Of a stretch of 64,000 nt of DNA, positions 52,974-62,825 are shown in pieces (positions within the stretch are counted from its first letter, which is position 1; every line of letters begins with the position of its first letter). This stretch comes from Desulfobotulus mexicanus (GTDB taxonomy: Bacteria > Desulfobacterota > Desulfobacteria > Desulfobacterales > ASO4-4). The position numbers and the translations under genes are program-made. The DNA lies in assembly GCF_006175995.1 (NCBI RefSeq), contig NZ_VDMB01000018.1, positions 1-64,000 of the forward strand, in the 5' to 3' direction. The notes below the pieces were generated by a model. It was not told the DNA's origin, did not search any database, and saw nothing but the letters and a program-made list of their open reading frames with translations.

Positions 52974-55691
52974 ATGATTATTGACCGTTTTAATCTCAAG
53001 TCCCAGGAGCTGATCGAAAAGGCCTGTCGTCTGGCTGTCAAGAAGGAGCATCAGTGTGTGACCCCATGGCATCTTCTTTCAAGCCTTCTGGAGGCCCCCC
53101 GAAGCCCTGTCCGTTCGGCTTTGTCCGATGCAGGAACAAGTATGGAGTCTCTGGAAGCAAGGATATCCGGTCATCTTCTTACCCTTCCCAAGGCCCTTGC
53201 AGGTGCCCAGCAGACGCCCATCAACCGGGATCTGGAAAGGCTTTTCATTCTGGCCGAAGAAACGGCAACTCAGCTTGGGGAATCTGCCATCGGTATTCAT
53301 CACCTGCTGCTGGCCATGCTGGATGTGGGAGAGCCTGCGGCTGCACTGACCGAATCAGGAACAGATAAAGAAAAGCTGGGGACAACGCTGAAGGCCATGC
53401 GGTCATCTGCCTCTGAAAAGGGTGGAACAGGCCTTTCGCAGGAATTTGAATATCTGGCAAAATACACAAGGGATCTTACGGAAACGGCCCGCAGGGGAGA
53501 GCTGGATCCTGTAATTGGCAGGGATGAAGAAATCCATCTGACCGTACAGATCCTGAGCCGTCGTCTTAAGAATAATCCCATTATAATTGGTGAACCCGGT
53601 GTAGGCAAAACCGCCGTGGTGGAAGGACTGGCCCTTCGCATTGTAAAGGGGGATGTACCAGACAGTCTCAAGGATATTTCCATTCTGGCTTTGGATCTGG
53701 GACAGCTCATTGCAGGGGCAAAATACAGGGGGGAGTTTGAAGAACGCTTCAAGCGGGTGCTGGAGGAAATAGAGTCCGCAGGAAATGTGATCACCTTCAT
53801 TGATGAGATTCATATGCTGGTGGGTGCAGGGGCTTCGGGAGGTGCAATGGATGCGGCCAACCTCATCAAGCCAGCCCTTTCCAGGGGTAAGATACGCTGC
53901 ATCGGTGCCACAACGCTGGAAGAATACCGCAAGCATATTGAAAAGGATGCCGCACTAATGCGCCGGTTCCAGACCGTTACCGTGGATGAACCTTCCATGG
54001 AGCAGAGTCTGGCCATTTTAAGGGGGATCAAGGAAAAGTATGAGACCCACCATGGCGTTCATATTACGGATGCGGCCCTGCAGTCGGCCGTGAAGCTTGC
54101 CAAGCGCTACATCACAGACCGTTTTCTTCCGGACAAGGCCATCGACCTTGTGGATCAGTCAGCGGCCAGTCTGCGCATCGCCCTTGCTTCGAGACCCGAA
54201 GACATTGAACGTATGGCAAGGGAGATTGTGGCCCTTGAGATAGAAGTAAGGGCGTTGGAGGGGGAGACGGACAAGGCCAGTGTGGAGCGACTTGGAATTG
54301 TTGGGGCTGAGCTTGTGGCCCTTAAGGAAGCAAGTGAAAAAAGGGTATCCGCATGGGAAGATGAGAAAAATGCTCTGATAGCTGTTCAGGAAGCTGGAAG
54401 AAGCCTTGAATCCGCTAAAAAAGAGCTTGAACAGAGGATTCGTGAGGAAGATTTTGCAAGGGTAGCCGAGCTTCAGTACAAGGTGATTCCCGAAGCTGAA
54501 AAGGTACTGGAACAGTATCAGGATCTTGATGGGGGCAGTGATGCCGGAGAAGCCGGCCCCAGAGATTTGATGCCTGAGGATGTGGCTGTCTGTGTCTCCC
54601 GCTGGACCGGAGTTCCTGTGTCAAAGATGATGGAAGGGGAAAAGGATCGCTGGCTTAAGCTGGAGTCTCACCTGCGCAGACGGGTTGCAGGGCAGGATGA
54701 AGCCCTTGGTACCGTTGCCAGAGCCGTACGCCGTTCCAGGGCAGGGGTACAGGATCCCAACCGGCCTGTGGCTTCATTTCTGATGCTCGGGCCTACGGGG
54801 GTGGGTAAAACGGAGCTTGCCAAGGCCCTTGCAGAGTTTCTCTTTGATGATGAAAAGTCTTTGATACGGATTGATATGAGCGAGTTCATGGAAAAGCACT
54901 CTGTGGCCCGCCTTACGGGAGCGCCTCCCGGTTATGTGGGATATGATGAGGGCGGGGTGCTGACCAACAAGGTAAAAAGAAAACCCTACAGCGTTGTTCT
55001 TTTTGACGAGGTAGAAAAGGCCCATCCCGATGTATATAATATTTTTCTTCAGGTTTTTGATGACGGAAGGCTCACCGACGGGCAGGGCCGCACAACCCAC
55101 TTCTATGACACCGTTCTTCTCATGACCTCAAACCTTGGAGCGGACCGCATAGAGGCCGCAGAGACGGAAGAAGACGTTTTAAAGATGAAGCAGGCCATCA
55201 TGGAGGTGGTACAGGGCTTTTTCAGGCCGGAATTTCTCAATCGCCTCGATGATATTATCATTTTCCGTCCCCTTACGCCTGAGGTCATGAACCCCATCGT
55301 GGATATTCAGCTAATGCGTCTTTCCAAACTTCTTGAGGATAAAAAGATACACCTGGAGGTGGATGCAGAGGCTAGGGAATTTCTGGCCGCAGAGGGGTAC
55401 AACCCCCTTTACGGTGCAAGGCCCCTGAAGCGGGTCATACAGACAAGGCTTCAGGACCCCCTTGCTGAAATGCTCATTGAGGATGGGATGGAAGAGGGGG
55501 GGCAACTTCTTGTATCCGTCAGGGACAATACCTTAAATATAAGCAGGGCAGGGGAGGATGGCAGGCCTTTGTTCCCGGAGGGTGAACAGGAAGGATCTGA
55601 AATGGCTTCTGAAGCTGCACCTTTCCCTCCCTCTGAATCCCATGGTGAAGAAGATGATGAAGATGGTGAAGGGCATGGGAATAACCATTGA
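52974..55691 (+). CDS. tssH: ClpV/TssH AAA+ ATPase (sheath disassembly)
   Basis: 905 residues, ClpB/ClpV architecture: Clp N-domain (1-150: [21 protein letters not shown]), first AAA+ domain (Walker A GEPGVGKT ~208, Walker [14 protein letters not shown]), middle coiled-coil domain (~410-530), second AAA+ domain (Walker A GPTGVGKT ~600, [13 protein letters not shown], Walker [20 protein letters not shown]) and a C-terminal domain with an acidic tail ([17 protein letters not shown]) absent from ClpB. Location next to tssM and the PAAR-like gene argues for TssH, which pulls apart contracted sheath, rather than a ClpB chaperone. The tail may be an interaction element. Confidence 0.88.
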   Translation: MIIDRFNLKSQELIEKACRLAVKKEHQCVTPWHLLSSLLEAPRSPVRSALSDAGTSMESLEARISGHLLTLPKALAGAQQTPINRDLERLFILAEETATQLGESAIGIHHLLLAMLDVGEPAAALTESGTDKEKLGTTLKAMRSSASEKGGTGLSQEFEYLAKYTRDLTETARRGELDPVIGRDEEIHLTVQILSRRLKNNPIIIGEPGVGKTAVVEGLALRIVKGDVPDSLKDISILALDLGQLIAGAKYRGEFEERFKRVLEEIESAGNVITFIDEIHMLVGAGASGGAMDAANLIKPALSRGKIRCIGATTLEEYRKHIEKDAALMRRFQTVTVDEPSMEQSLAILRGIKEKYETHHGVHITDAALQSAVKLAKRYITDRFLPDKAIDLVDQSAASLRIALASRPEDIERMAREIVALEIEVRALEGETDKASVERLGIVGAELVALKEASEKRVSAWEDEKNALIAVQEAGRSLESAKKELEQRIREEDFARVAELQYKVIPEAEKVLEQYQDLDGGSDAGEAGPRDLMPEDVAVCVSRWTGVPVSKMMEGEKDRWLKLESHLRRRVAGQDEALGTVARAVRRSRAGVQDPNRPVASFLMLGPTGVGKTELAKALAEFLFDDEKSLIRIDMSEFMEKHSVARLTGAPPGYVGYDEGGVLTNKVKRKPYSVVLFDEVEKAHPDVYNIFLQVFDDGRLTDGQGRTTHFYDTVLLMTSNLGADRIEAAETEEDVLKMKQAIMEVVQGFFRPEFLNRLDDIIIFRPLTPEVMNPIVDIQLMRLSKLLEDKKIHLEVDAEAREFLAAEGYNPLYGARPLKRVIQTRLQDPLAEMLIEDGMEEGGQLLVSVRDNTLNISRAGEDGRPLFPEGEQEGSEMASEAAPFPPSESHGEEDDEDGEGHGNNH

Positions 55692-55746
55692 TACAGATGT
55701 GTATCAGGCCTGACTTTTCATCAATATTAAGGATCTGTGGCCGTAT

Positions 55747-58700
55747 ATGAAATATTTGAACATGCTCAATTCATTTGTGAAGTCCTGGCTTCAGCAGACC
55801 CTGAACCTTCCCCCCAAGGTGATTGTCATTGGCATGGCCCTGGCAATTTCCCTGGTGGGGCTGCTGATCCTATGGATTCGTAAGAGAAAAAAGGCGAAAG
55901 AAGATTCTTCCGAAAAGTCTGGCCCCGATAAAAAACCTGCCATGCCAGCAAAAAGCCTTGTCCGGGTCTGGAAGGAGTTTCTGACCGGGATACCATGGAG
56001 AATAAGGCGGTATACCGGCAGGCTTCCCGTGTATGTGCTCATGGGGGAATCGGGGAGCGGCAAGACGGAGCTTATACGGAAATATACGGATTATGAGGCC
56101 CTGTCCCTGCAGTTTCAGGCGGGCCATACCACATCCCCCCTGTTTCAGATCTGTCTTTCTTCAAAGGCTGTGCTTATGGAAATGCCCTCGGGCATTCTGT
56201 TCCATAAGGAAGCTGACGGAAGAAGGGCGCTGGTCAAACTCTGGAAGGCCCTTCCGGGCAAAAGAATACCCCACGGGGTTGTCTGTATCCAGGGTTCCAT
56301 GCTTGAAAAAGAAACCCCTGAAAACCTTAAGCGCCTTGCCCTTTATCTGCGGGGCAAGATCAACCTCATGGCTTCTCCGTCCGGAAAACCCGTTCCCCTG
56401 ATCCTTTCTTTGACCCACATGGATACTGTAACAGGGTACAGCCAGTGGGTATCCTTTCTGGAATCTCAGGGCATGTCCCTGGAAGCTGTATGGAATGAAG
56501 GCTCAGGTTTTCCGGACATTCAAAGGGCGCTGGATATTTACGCTGCCATGCTTCCCCTTGCCCTCACAAGGGTTCCTTCCGGTGATTACCTTGCCATGGT
56601 TGACTTTCTTGAGAATGCAGGGAGATGGCTTGGTGTGCTTTCGGCTTTCACAAAGGTTCTTCTGGCTGAGGATCCTTTTTCCAGAACGCCTTACTTGATG
56701 CGCATGAGCTTTCACGGAGAAGGTCAGGGCCTTGAAAGCAGCGGGCCCTTCAGCATGACAGCCCATAAGGAATCCCTTGATTTCAGGCTGGGCAGATACC
56801 GGCACCCCCTGGCTGCCGGTGGTATTCTTGGGGTGGGGTTGCTGGGTATGACAGCCCTTTTTGCGGCTCAGTACAATGAACTTGAGAAGATGGACCGCCA
56901 CCTTGATGTCATGGAGCTGATAAAGCCATCGTCCTATAAAGAGCTGCATGTTCACTTTCCCGTGGGCAGGGGCAGGAATCTTGCGTCAAGGATACTCCCT
57001 GACTTTTTCCCTGAGCAGGAAAAAATAATGGTGGAAAGACTGACAGGTCTTGTCCGTCAGCACTACCTTTATCCTGTCTTTTACAGTCTGCGGAACAGGC
57101 AGGATTCTCAGGAGAAAATGATCTATCTTCTGGGGCTTCTTTATGCTTCCCCCGACAACGGGCTGAGGACCATGATTCTTTCAAAGCCCGAAAACTGGGA
57201 GAGGGTGCTGGGTCTTCCAGGGCAGCTTGTGGCAGACTATGCCATGTACAACCGAAGCCTGCCCACCATTGATATGGATCTCAGTTTAAGCCGTGTCAGC
57301 AGCCCCGGAAGCTGGGAGCCCTCAGAAAACAGCCTTATGCTGCATTTTCTTCTCCGGCGGGTGGATGCTGTATGTGAAGAGCCTTTTATCACTCCTGATA
57401 TCCTTGAAGATCTGCAGGAAGTGGCTGGACCCGTGCTGGAGCTGGTCACAAAGGTTTTTTCATATCCCATGCTGAATGAGATTGTGGAAAATCTGAAAAA
57501 AGTGACCCCCCTTGGCCCTGATATTGAATGGATGCAGCGCAGGGATGTGCTGCTTCGCCATGAGCAGCTTCAGGAACTTCTGAGGTCTATCCTTGTTTCC
57601 TCCCTGATAGTGCCGGATACCCGTGGGCTTGCCCTGGATGCTTTCATGGAGCTGATGCCTTCCATTCCGCAGCGGCCAGTGGCTTACCCCGAACCCCTTG
57701 TTCTGGTACTGGGGGACAGGAGCTTTCAGATAGATGTCCGTAAATGGCATGATCTTATTCTCCGCTCACAGATGACCACTATGATGCGGAAGTTTATGGC
57801 GGAAAACCATGAACGTCTGGGCCTTCTCTTTTTTCAGGGCACAGGGGAGTTCCCCGATATCTGGCTGAATCCTTCCAGTGACGGCACCCATTTTTTTGCG
57901 GGACAGGCCCGCATTGATGGCCGGTTTACCCGGCCTGCCTTTGAAAAGAGGGTGAAGCGTTCCGTGGAGGCCCTTGAAAATCAGTTGAAGGTTCTGCCCG
58001 TATCAGAGGGGGAAAAGGAGCGTTTCAGAGACTTTGTTCAGAGGCAGATTCTGCTTTATGCAGAAAGATATGCGGAGCAGTACACCATCTATTATCAGCG
58101 TTATCATCTGCGTGTGGATTCTCCTGCGGAATTTCGTTTTGTGCTGCAGCAGATTCCTTCCATGGGTTCTCCCTTCATGAATTTTCTTATGACCATGAAA
58201 GAGAATACAATGCTGGATGTGGGGGACAGCCCCATGCTGAGGCCAGTGGCAAGGCGGATGGATGATTTTGCTTTCATGGGAAGGGTTATGGGGGAACAGG
58301 ATGGCCGTTATCCCCAATGGGAAACCTATAAAGGTCTCATTGCCCGCTTGCAGGAAGGACTCCGTGAGGTATCCTTTTATATTTCCCAGGAAGAAAGGGA
58401 GCAGGGGGCCGCTCTCAAGGAGAGGCTTTCTCCTCTGGGACGCATGGGCCTTGACATACTGGCCCGGTCACCGGATTCCCATATGGCCATGGCAAGGATG
58501 TGGCTGGGTACCGTGGGTGTTGCACCGGAATGGCAGCAGCCCTTCCTTGAACCCTTTCATGCACTGGAAAGGCTGGGCAAGGGAGAAATTGAAGAAAGGG
58601 TTGCTTCGCTGTGGTCTGATCTTTCAGAAAGGCATATGAAGCCACTTCAAAACAGCTTTCCCTTTCATCCTGCGTCGGCCCGTACCCTGCCCCTGGAAGC

Positions 58701-59331
58701 CCTGCAGGCATCCCTGCATCCGGACGGGAACTTTTGGAAGCAGTTCAGGGCTTATATGGGAACGGTGTGCACCTACGGAGGCGGGCAGTGGAGGGGGACC
58801 ATGGGAAATCTCCGCCTTCCTGCTGACATGCTTGCCACCGTGAACGGGGCCGATCGCATCCGGCGTGTTCTCTGGGATGAAAAGGGAGAGCCCCGGCCTC
58901 TGCAGCTTACGGTCAGGCCCGCCATTCTGCCCTCCGTTCAGGGAGGTGCCGCCCTGCCCGTGAGTACCTATCTGCGTGCAGGCCGGGAAAGCGTGTTCGG
59001 TTTTAATCAGATGCCTGCATGGCAGCCTCTGGGCTTTGAATGGTGGCGTGAAGGTTCTTCTGCGGCAGGTATGGCCTTTGAAATGCGGACTTCGGGGAGA
59101 AGGGCTTACAGGGAAATTGCTGCGGAGCCTGAACTCTGGTCCTTTTACCGCCTCCTGCAGAGGGGGCGGCGTGTGGAGGGCGGTGCCGTGTCATGGTTTC
59201 TGGAAAGCCCATGGGGAGGGGCGGACTTTGATATGGTTTTTGCATTTCAGAGTGATCCCTGGGCCCTCATTGGTTTCAGTGACAGCTTGCAGCAATCAGG
59301 AGATGGGAGGCGTTTTCATGGCAGCCACTGA
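55747..59331 (+). CDS. tssM: Type VI secretion membrane-complex protein TssM (IcmF)
   Basis: 1194 residues. Membrane segments at ~25-45 (VIVIGMALAISLVGLLILWI) and ~355-380 (ILGVGLLGMTALFAAQY). Cytoplasmic NTPase-like domain between with Walker A MGESGSGKTELI (~98-107). The long periplasmic part includes IcmF-related regions and ends in a beta domain (WGGADFDMVFAFQSDPWALIGFSDS). It spans the envelope and links TssL to TssJ. Start ATG 55747 follows AAGGATC at a somewhat long distance (~13 bases). The stop overlaps the tssJ start by 14 bases. Confidence 0.87.
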   Translation: MKYLNMLNSFVKSWLQQTLNLPPKVIVIGMALAISLVGLLILWIRKRKKAKEDSSEKSGPDKKPAMPAKSLVRVWKEFLTGIPWRIRRYTGRLPVYVLMGESGSGKTELIRKYTDYEALSLQFQAGHTTSPLFQICLSSKAVLMEMPSGILFHKEADGRRALVKLWKALPGKRIPHGVVCIQGSMLEKETPENLKRLALYLRGKINLMASPSGKPVPLILSLTHMDTVTGYSQWVSFLESQGMSLEAVWNEGSGFPDIQRALDIYAAMLPLALTRVPSGDYLAMVDFLENAGRWLGVLSAFTKVLLAEDPFSRTPYLMRMSFHGEGQGLESSGPFSMTAHKESLDFRLGRYRHPLAAGGILGVGLLGMTALFAAQYNELEKMDRHLDVMELIKPSSYKELHVHFPVGRGRNLASRILPDFFPEQEKIMVERLTGLVRQHYLYPVFYSLRNRQDSQEKMIYLLGLLYASPDNGLRTMILSKPENWERVLGLPGQLVADYAMYNRSLPTIDMDLSLSRVSSPGSWEPSENSLMLHFLLRRVDAVCEEPFITPDILEDLQEVAGPVLELVTKVFSYPMLNEIVENLKKVTPLGPDIEWMQRRDVLLRHEQLQELLRSILVSSLIVPDTRGLALDAFMELMPSIPQRPVAYPEPLVLVLGDRSFQIDVRKWHDLILRSQMTTMMRKFMAENHERLGLLFFQGTGEFPDIWLNPSSDGTHFFAGQARIDGRFTRPAFEKRVKRSVEALENQLKVLPVSEGEKERFRDFVQRQILLYAERYAEQYTIYYQRYHLRVDSPAEFRFVLQQIPSMGSPFMNFLMTMKENTMLDVGDSPMLRPVARRMDDFAFMGRVMGEQDGRYPQWETYKGLIARLQEGLREVSFYISQEEREQGAALKERLSPLGRMGLDILARSPDSHMAMARMWLGTVGVAPEWQQPFLEPFHALERLGKGEIEERVASLWSDLSERHMKPLQNSFPFHPASARTLPLEALQASLHPDGNFWKQFRAYMGTVCTYGGGQWRGTMGNLRLPADMLATVNGADRIRRVLWDEKGEPRPLQLTVRPAILPSVQGGAALPVSTYLRAGRESVFGFNQMPAWQPLGFEWWREGSSAAGMAFEMRTSGRRAYREIAAEPELWSFYRLLQRGRRVEGGAVSWFLESPWGGADFDMVFAFQSDPWALIGFSDSLQQSGDGRRFHGSH

Positions 59332-59857
59332 CCGGTCCGGTTCTTTACTCATGGGAAATACTTCGGACAGGAGAGCTGTCGTACATAAGCCCCTCCTGTT
59401 TCTGCTGCCAGTCCTGCTGATTTTTTTATCTGCCACAGGCTGCGGCAAACCATGGCAGACAGCTCCCGGCCCCCAGATGCTCCTTAGAATACAGGCCATG
59501 CCCGATGCCAACAGGGGCCGGATTTTTTATATGCTTGTTCGGGAAACAACAGAGAAACAGTACCTTACGGAAAGCTACGCAGAAATAGCCGCCCTCGTGT
59601 TTTCAGAACCTGGGGATCCTTCCGTGCTGGGGGTTTTCTCTCTGGTTCCGGGGAAAAAAGCGGAGTTTCGTGTGGCCATGCCGGAGCAGAATCCCGTGGC
59701 CTTTTACTTCCTTTTCACCGAACCCTCGGAAGACTGGAACCATATGATGCCTTTGCCCCTGAAACCGTCCTACGAAATTCTGATTCAGGAGCGTTCCGTG
59801 ACCATTGATGACAGGTCTCCGGGAGATCTGTTCGGCACCTCATTTTTTGGGGGGTAA
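59318..59857 (+). CDS. tssJ: Type VI secretion outer-membrane lipoprotein TssJ
   Basis: 179 residues with a long signal region (KPLLFLLPVLLIFLSATGC, lipobox SATGC, so lipidated Cys near residue 42). The mature part has the transthyretin-like pattern of TssJ/SciN (MLLRIQAMPDANRGRIFYMLVRETTEKQYL, AALVFSEPGDPSVLGVFSLVPGKKAEFRVAMPEQ, VAFYFLFTEPSEDW). It anchors TssM to the outer membrane. ATG 59318 is placed by GGGAGG 7 bases upstream; an ATG at 59351 would shorten the signal. The frame is open far upstream but only as a shadow of tssM. Confidence 0.75.
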   Translation: MAATDRSGSLLMGNTSDRRAVVHKPLLFLLPVLLIFLSATGCGKPWQTAPGPQMLLRIQAMPDANRGRIFYMLVRETTEKQYLTESYAEIAALVFSEPGDPSVLGVFSLVPGKKAEFRVAMPEQNPVAFYFLFTEPSEDWNHMMPLPLKPSYEILIQERSVTIDDRSPGDLFGTSFFGG

Positions 59858-60649
59858 AGCGGTTTTCTGGAATGGGGATGCTCTTTCTGCCCTCACCCCC
59901 GCCCCCTCTCCCAGAAGGAGAAGCGAGAAAAACAGCCATCCTCACCCCAGCCCTTTGGCAAGGGGAGAGGCCTGGTTGATGAAAAGTGGTACGCCAGCCA
60001 GTATGTCAACGGCAGGCTCCAGCCCAGGGCCAGAATACGCCAGGTTTCAACAAGTCGGTACCTCAAAGCCCTTTGTACCCGTCTCAAAAATTATTCTTCC
60101 ACCCAGCAGTTGGTTTGAGCAAGGGCTGTTCTGTGGTGGGCTTTTGAACCCATAAAGGTTTGATTATATGGCTGTAGGCCTTGGGTTTTCGCCAACCTTA
60201 TTGGCATGCGACAACTGTGGTGGCATCACCGGTAGGTGATCATTCGGTATGTAGAAAAGGCGTTTGTCCATGGGGCCTGCCTTTTCTGCCTGATGGCCGT
60301 CCGATATGATCATGGCATGGTAACTATTCCCCATGGATTTTATGATTTTGGCAGCCCTTTAAAATCTTTATAAAAAGTCAATGGTCAAGGTGCTTTTACA
60401 GCTTCCCTCCCCCCGGCACTCAGGCCAAGCAATGACTGCACATGACACAGACCCGGTTTGTGGCCTGTGTGTAGGGCAAAGCCCTTGCCCCTCCCAGAGG
60501 GCGAGGGGGAAATGGCTGAATTACATGGCACGTTTTATGTATAAGGCTTTGTCATATTCAGGAAAAGACCTTGGGAAGGGTCTTTTCAGCACAGAGGGAC
60601 AGGTCTGTTCCGGATGGATTTCAACCAGGGAAAATAAAGGAGGCGTATC
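59858..60649. other. Intergenic between tssJ and Hcp-like copy 2, with palindromic repeats
   Basis: About 790 bases without a supportable gene. 59,888-59,970 carries the widespread CCCTCACCCC...CCCTCTCCC type extragenic repeat and its partial inversion GGGGAGAGG. 60,449-60,510 contains a segment related in inverted orientation to 52,330-52,380. GAAAAGACC (60,562-60,570) pairs with GGTCTTTTC (60,579-60,587) 63 bases before the second Hcp-like gene. The promoter of that gene should be in the last 200 bases. Confidence 0.55.
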
Positions 60650-61225
60650 ATGGCTGAGTCTTCATTCAACTGCAGTGTGTATCAGGGGTTCAATTTTCAG
60701 AAAGACGGTCAGGAACTTGTGGGGCATCTGGTATCCCTTTCTATAGGGGGTGAAGCTTTGACAGCGGATATGGATGTGACGGATCCCACATCGGCCAATA
60801 TGTCCGAATATGTCAAGGTTGTTGGGGTTATTTCCCAGATTTACTGGAATGGCGGCTATGCGGATCCCATCCAGCTTGCCTTTCAGGTGAGTACGGCGGT
60901 GAAAAACAAGGTTGCTGTTTTTCAGCACAGTGAACTTTCCAATACGGAAGTGAATATGCAGTTTAATATTTATGATTATGATCCCGATGCCAAGATGTAT
61001 TATCTCTGCTTCCATTCCAATGAGACGGATCTTAATGGTCTTATCATGAAGTCCGGGGGAGAACTCGCATTTCACATAGACATGAACCAGTCCATGGAGG
61101 TGGTAAGCCCCAAGAACTATACCATGAGCCTTGGTGTCATGCCTGAGCCCAAGAGTCAGGACATTCACCTTGCCGTATCCAATACGGATAAGTTTGTTAA
61201 AAAATGGGGCGTTACCGTGGGTTGA
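60650..61225 (+). CDS. Hcp-like tube protein (divergent TssD), copy 2
   Basis: 191 residues, identical to copy 1 except Asn to Thr at residue 189. At DNA level the first 66 bases differ at ten third-codon positions, then 326 bases are identical, and the remaining 184 bases differ at four sites. It starts at ATG 60650 (AAAGGAGGCGTATC upstream) after a large intergenic region, apart from the main operon, and is followed by the kinase-like gene. Dedicated hcp copies often travel with effectors. Same function as copy 1 expected. Confidence 0.62.
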   Translation: MAESSFNCSVYQGFNFQKDGQELVGHLVSLSIGGEALTADMDVTDPTSANMSEYVKVVGVISQIYWNGGYADPIQLAFQVSTAVKNKVAVFQHSELSNTEVNMQFNIYDYDPDAKMYYLCFHSNETDLNGLIMKSGGELAFHIDMNQSMEVVSPKNYTMSLGVMPEPKSQDIHLAVSNTDKFVKKWGVTVG

Positions 61226-61279
61226 TTCAGGCGGCTTATTATGTGCATGTTTTTTGCAATGGTTTTTTCAATCAAAGGT

Positions 61280-61307
61280 GCAGGCACAAAAGTTTTTTTG
61301 TGTCTGC
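61280..61307 (+). terminator. Hairpin after Hcp-like copy 2
   Basis: GCAGGCACAAAA (61,280-61,291) pairs with TTTTGTGTCTGC (61,296-61,307), one G-U pair included. The first nine bases are the same as the left arm of the hairpin after copy 1, so the 3' hairpin is a shared feature of the two copies. The T run inside the stem could support termination. Confidence 0.55.
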
Positions 61308-61377
61308 GTCTGAATAAACAGGCAGGAATTTTTTAATTGAAATGAGTTTCTGATGGAAATGTAAGGGAGTAATGAGA

Positions 61378-62649
61378 ATGTTTTTTAATAAAAAAAAGGT
61401 TCAGATTCCGTTGGAGTGGAAACAGCAGGAAAATAATTTTATCCGGATTATGAACAGTTGTACGGGGTTTGAAGGCAATCAAGGTGGAGCTAGCGGTGTA
61501 AAACGTCTTATTGTACGGGAAAAACGGAGTATCAGACCGGCTATGCCAGTCAGTCAGGGTCGAATTTCAGGGAAAGAGGTTGCGGATTCCAGTGGTGGCG
61601 TTGATATTGAGTATGATTTCTACCTTCGCACTTCAACTGTGGGGTACCGTGCCAATCTTGCGATTAATGAACTGTATCGACGGGTTGCTTCGGCGGTTTG
61701 TTCAAACAAAGCTTACCGAGACTTTGCCCGTGTATCTGATCAGGTTACTCAAGGTAATAAGCAGGTGGTGCATAGTCAGCCAGGAGTCGGTTGGAAGGTG
61801 GGGAAAAGCTCCGGTACAGCAACAGCACAACGGATGGCGGGTCTGCATCGTGGAGCGCCTGCTGCGCCTGCCCCCATTCCCCGCCTCCATGTCCCCAGAT
61901 TTTTTTGCTGTATTGACATAGACATGGGGGAATCTTTCAGTAAAGTTTTTCAACAGGTTCAAAAAAAAGTAGGGGCAACTGGTTATTTCACCAGCGAGGA
62001 ATATTTTATACGTGGAATGCAATATCAAGGCGATGTGTCTAATCCACCACAGCGATCCATAGCAGTCGTTGAGGGGGTGCGGTGCAAGGCTTTGACACCC
62101 TACTTAGAACATAATGAGCCCTTTCCACAGACATTTAATTTTAAGGGCCATGCATGTGCCCTTGGAGTACTCCACGCCATTGATATGGTTATTGGAAATT
62201 ATGATCGCTTGCAGGCTAGAAATATTAGTAATTTTTTCGTTGATGGCTATGGTTCAATGATTGCTATTGACTGTGACTCACAGCTTCCTCAAAAGCGCTC
62301 CGAGCCTGATACTGATTGGGAGAAAGCCGTATTTCGCAAGAAAAGTGACAGTTTAGGCAGTGAAATATATGCATTTCCCTTTATTCACCCAGTACCTTCA
62401 ATATTTCATCCCTACACAGTAAGTGCCCGAAGCGCCCTTGAAAATGACATTGATGAATTCATCAAGGGAGATAATGTCACATATGTTGAACAATTAAGAA
62501 TCAACAGGGATTTTTTTTTAATGGCTGCCCTTATGACATTTAAGGAGATAAAGAAAATAGGGCCAGAGTTGGCGAATTTGTTTCCTGAAGAAGTTTCTTG
62601 CAGCAGGAGTACACTGCTTGCGAAGATTAAAGCTCTCAGGGGGGGGTGA
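61378..62649 (+). CDS. Putative secretion effector with kinase-like catalytic motif
   Basis: 423 residues from ATG 61378 (GGAG 8 bases upstream; ATG 61372 also possible). The C-terminal half holds a HAIDMVIGNYDR-type loop (Asp269, Asn274, Asp276, Arg277), followed by Asn282/Asn285 and a metal-binding-like IDCD (Asp298). This resembles the catalytic loop and DFG-like Asp of HipA/Fam20/phosphoinositide-kinase-type kinases. No signal peptide. The N-terminal ~170 residues are unrecognised and contain a Gly/Ala/Pro-rich linker (GKSSGTATAQRM, APAAPAPIPRLHVPR). Base composition is visibly AT-richer than the secretion genes. Position just after the second Hcp-like gene suggests a cargo effector. No immunity gene is obvious. 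Confidence 0.55.
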   Translation: MFFNKKKVQIPLEWKQQENNFIRIMNSCTGFEGNQGGASGVKRLIVREKRSIRPAMPVSQGRISGKEVADSSGGVDIEYDFYLRTSTVGYRANLAINELYRRVASAVCSNKAYRDFARVSDQVTQGNKQVVHSQPGVGWKVGKSSGTATAQRMAGLHRGAPAAPAPIPRLHVPRFFCCIDIDMGESFSKVFQQVQKKVGATGYFTSEEYFIRGMQYQGDVSNPPQRSIAVVEGVRCKALTPYLEHNEPFPQTFNFKGHACALGVLHAIDMVIGNYDRLQARNISNFFVDGYGSMIAIDCDSQLPQKRSEPDTDWEKAVFRKKSDSLGSEIYAFPFIHPVPSIFHPYTVSARSALENDIDEFIKGDNVTYVEQLRINRDFFLMAALMTFKEIKKIGPELANLFPEEVSCSRSTLLAKIKALRGG

Positions 62650-62667
62650 GCCCAGTGCCGGGAGATG

Positions 62668-62686
62668 CAGCAGGGATGCCCTGCTG
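62668..62686 (+). terminator. Weak hairpin after the effector candidate
   Basis: CAGCAGGG (62,668-62,675) pairs with CCCTGCTG (62,679-62,686) around a 3-base loop, 18 bases after the stop. No U-tract follows. Confidence 0.35.
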
Positions 62687-62825
62687 GCAAAAATCAATTC
62701 CCTCGGAATGGTGTGAAAAGTGGCGGGAAATTGTGTTATTCAGATTTTTGGGTAAAAACAGCCTGAGACCCCCGGTGATGCCTTGAGAAAGCACCATACT
62801 CTGCCACAGAAAGGAGGGCCGGGTC

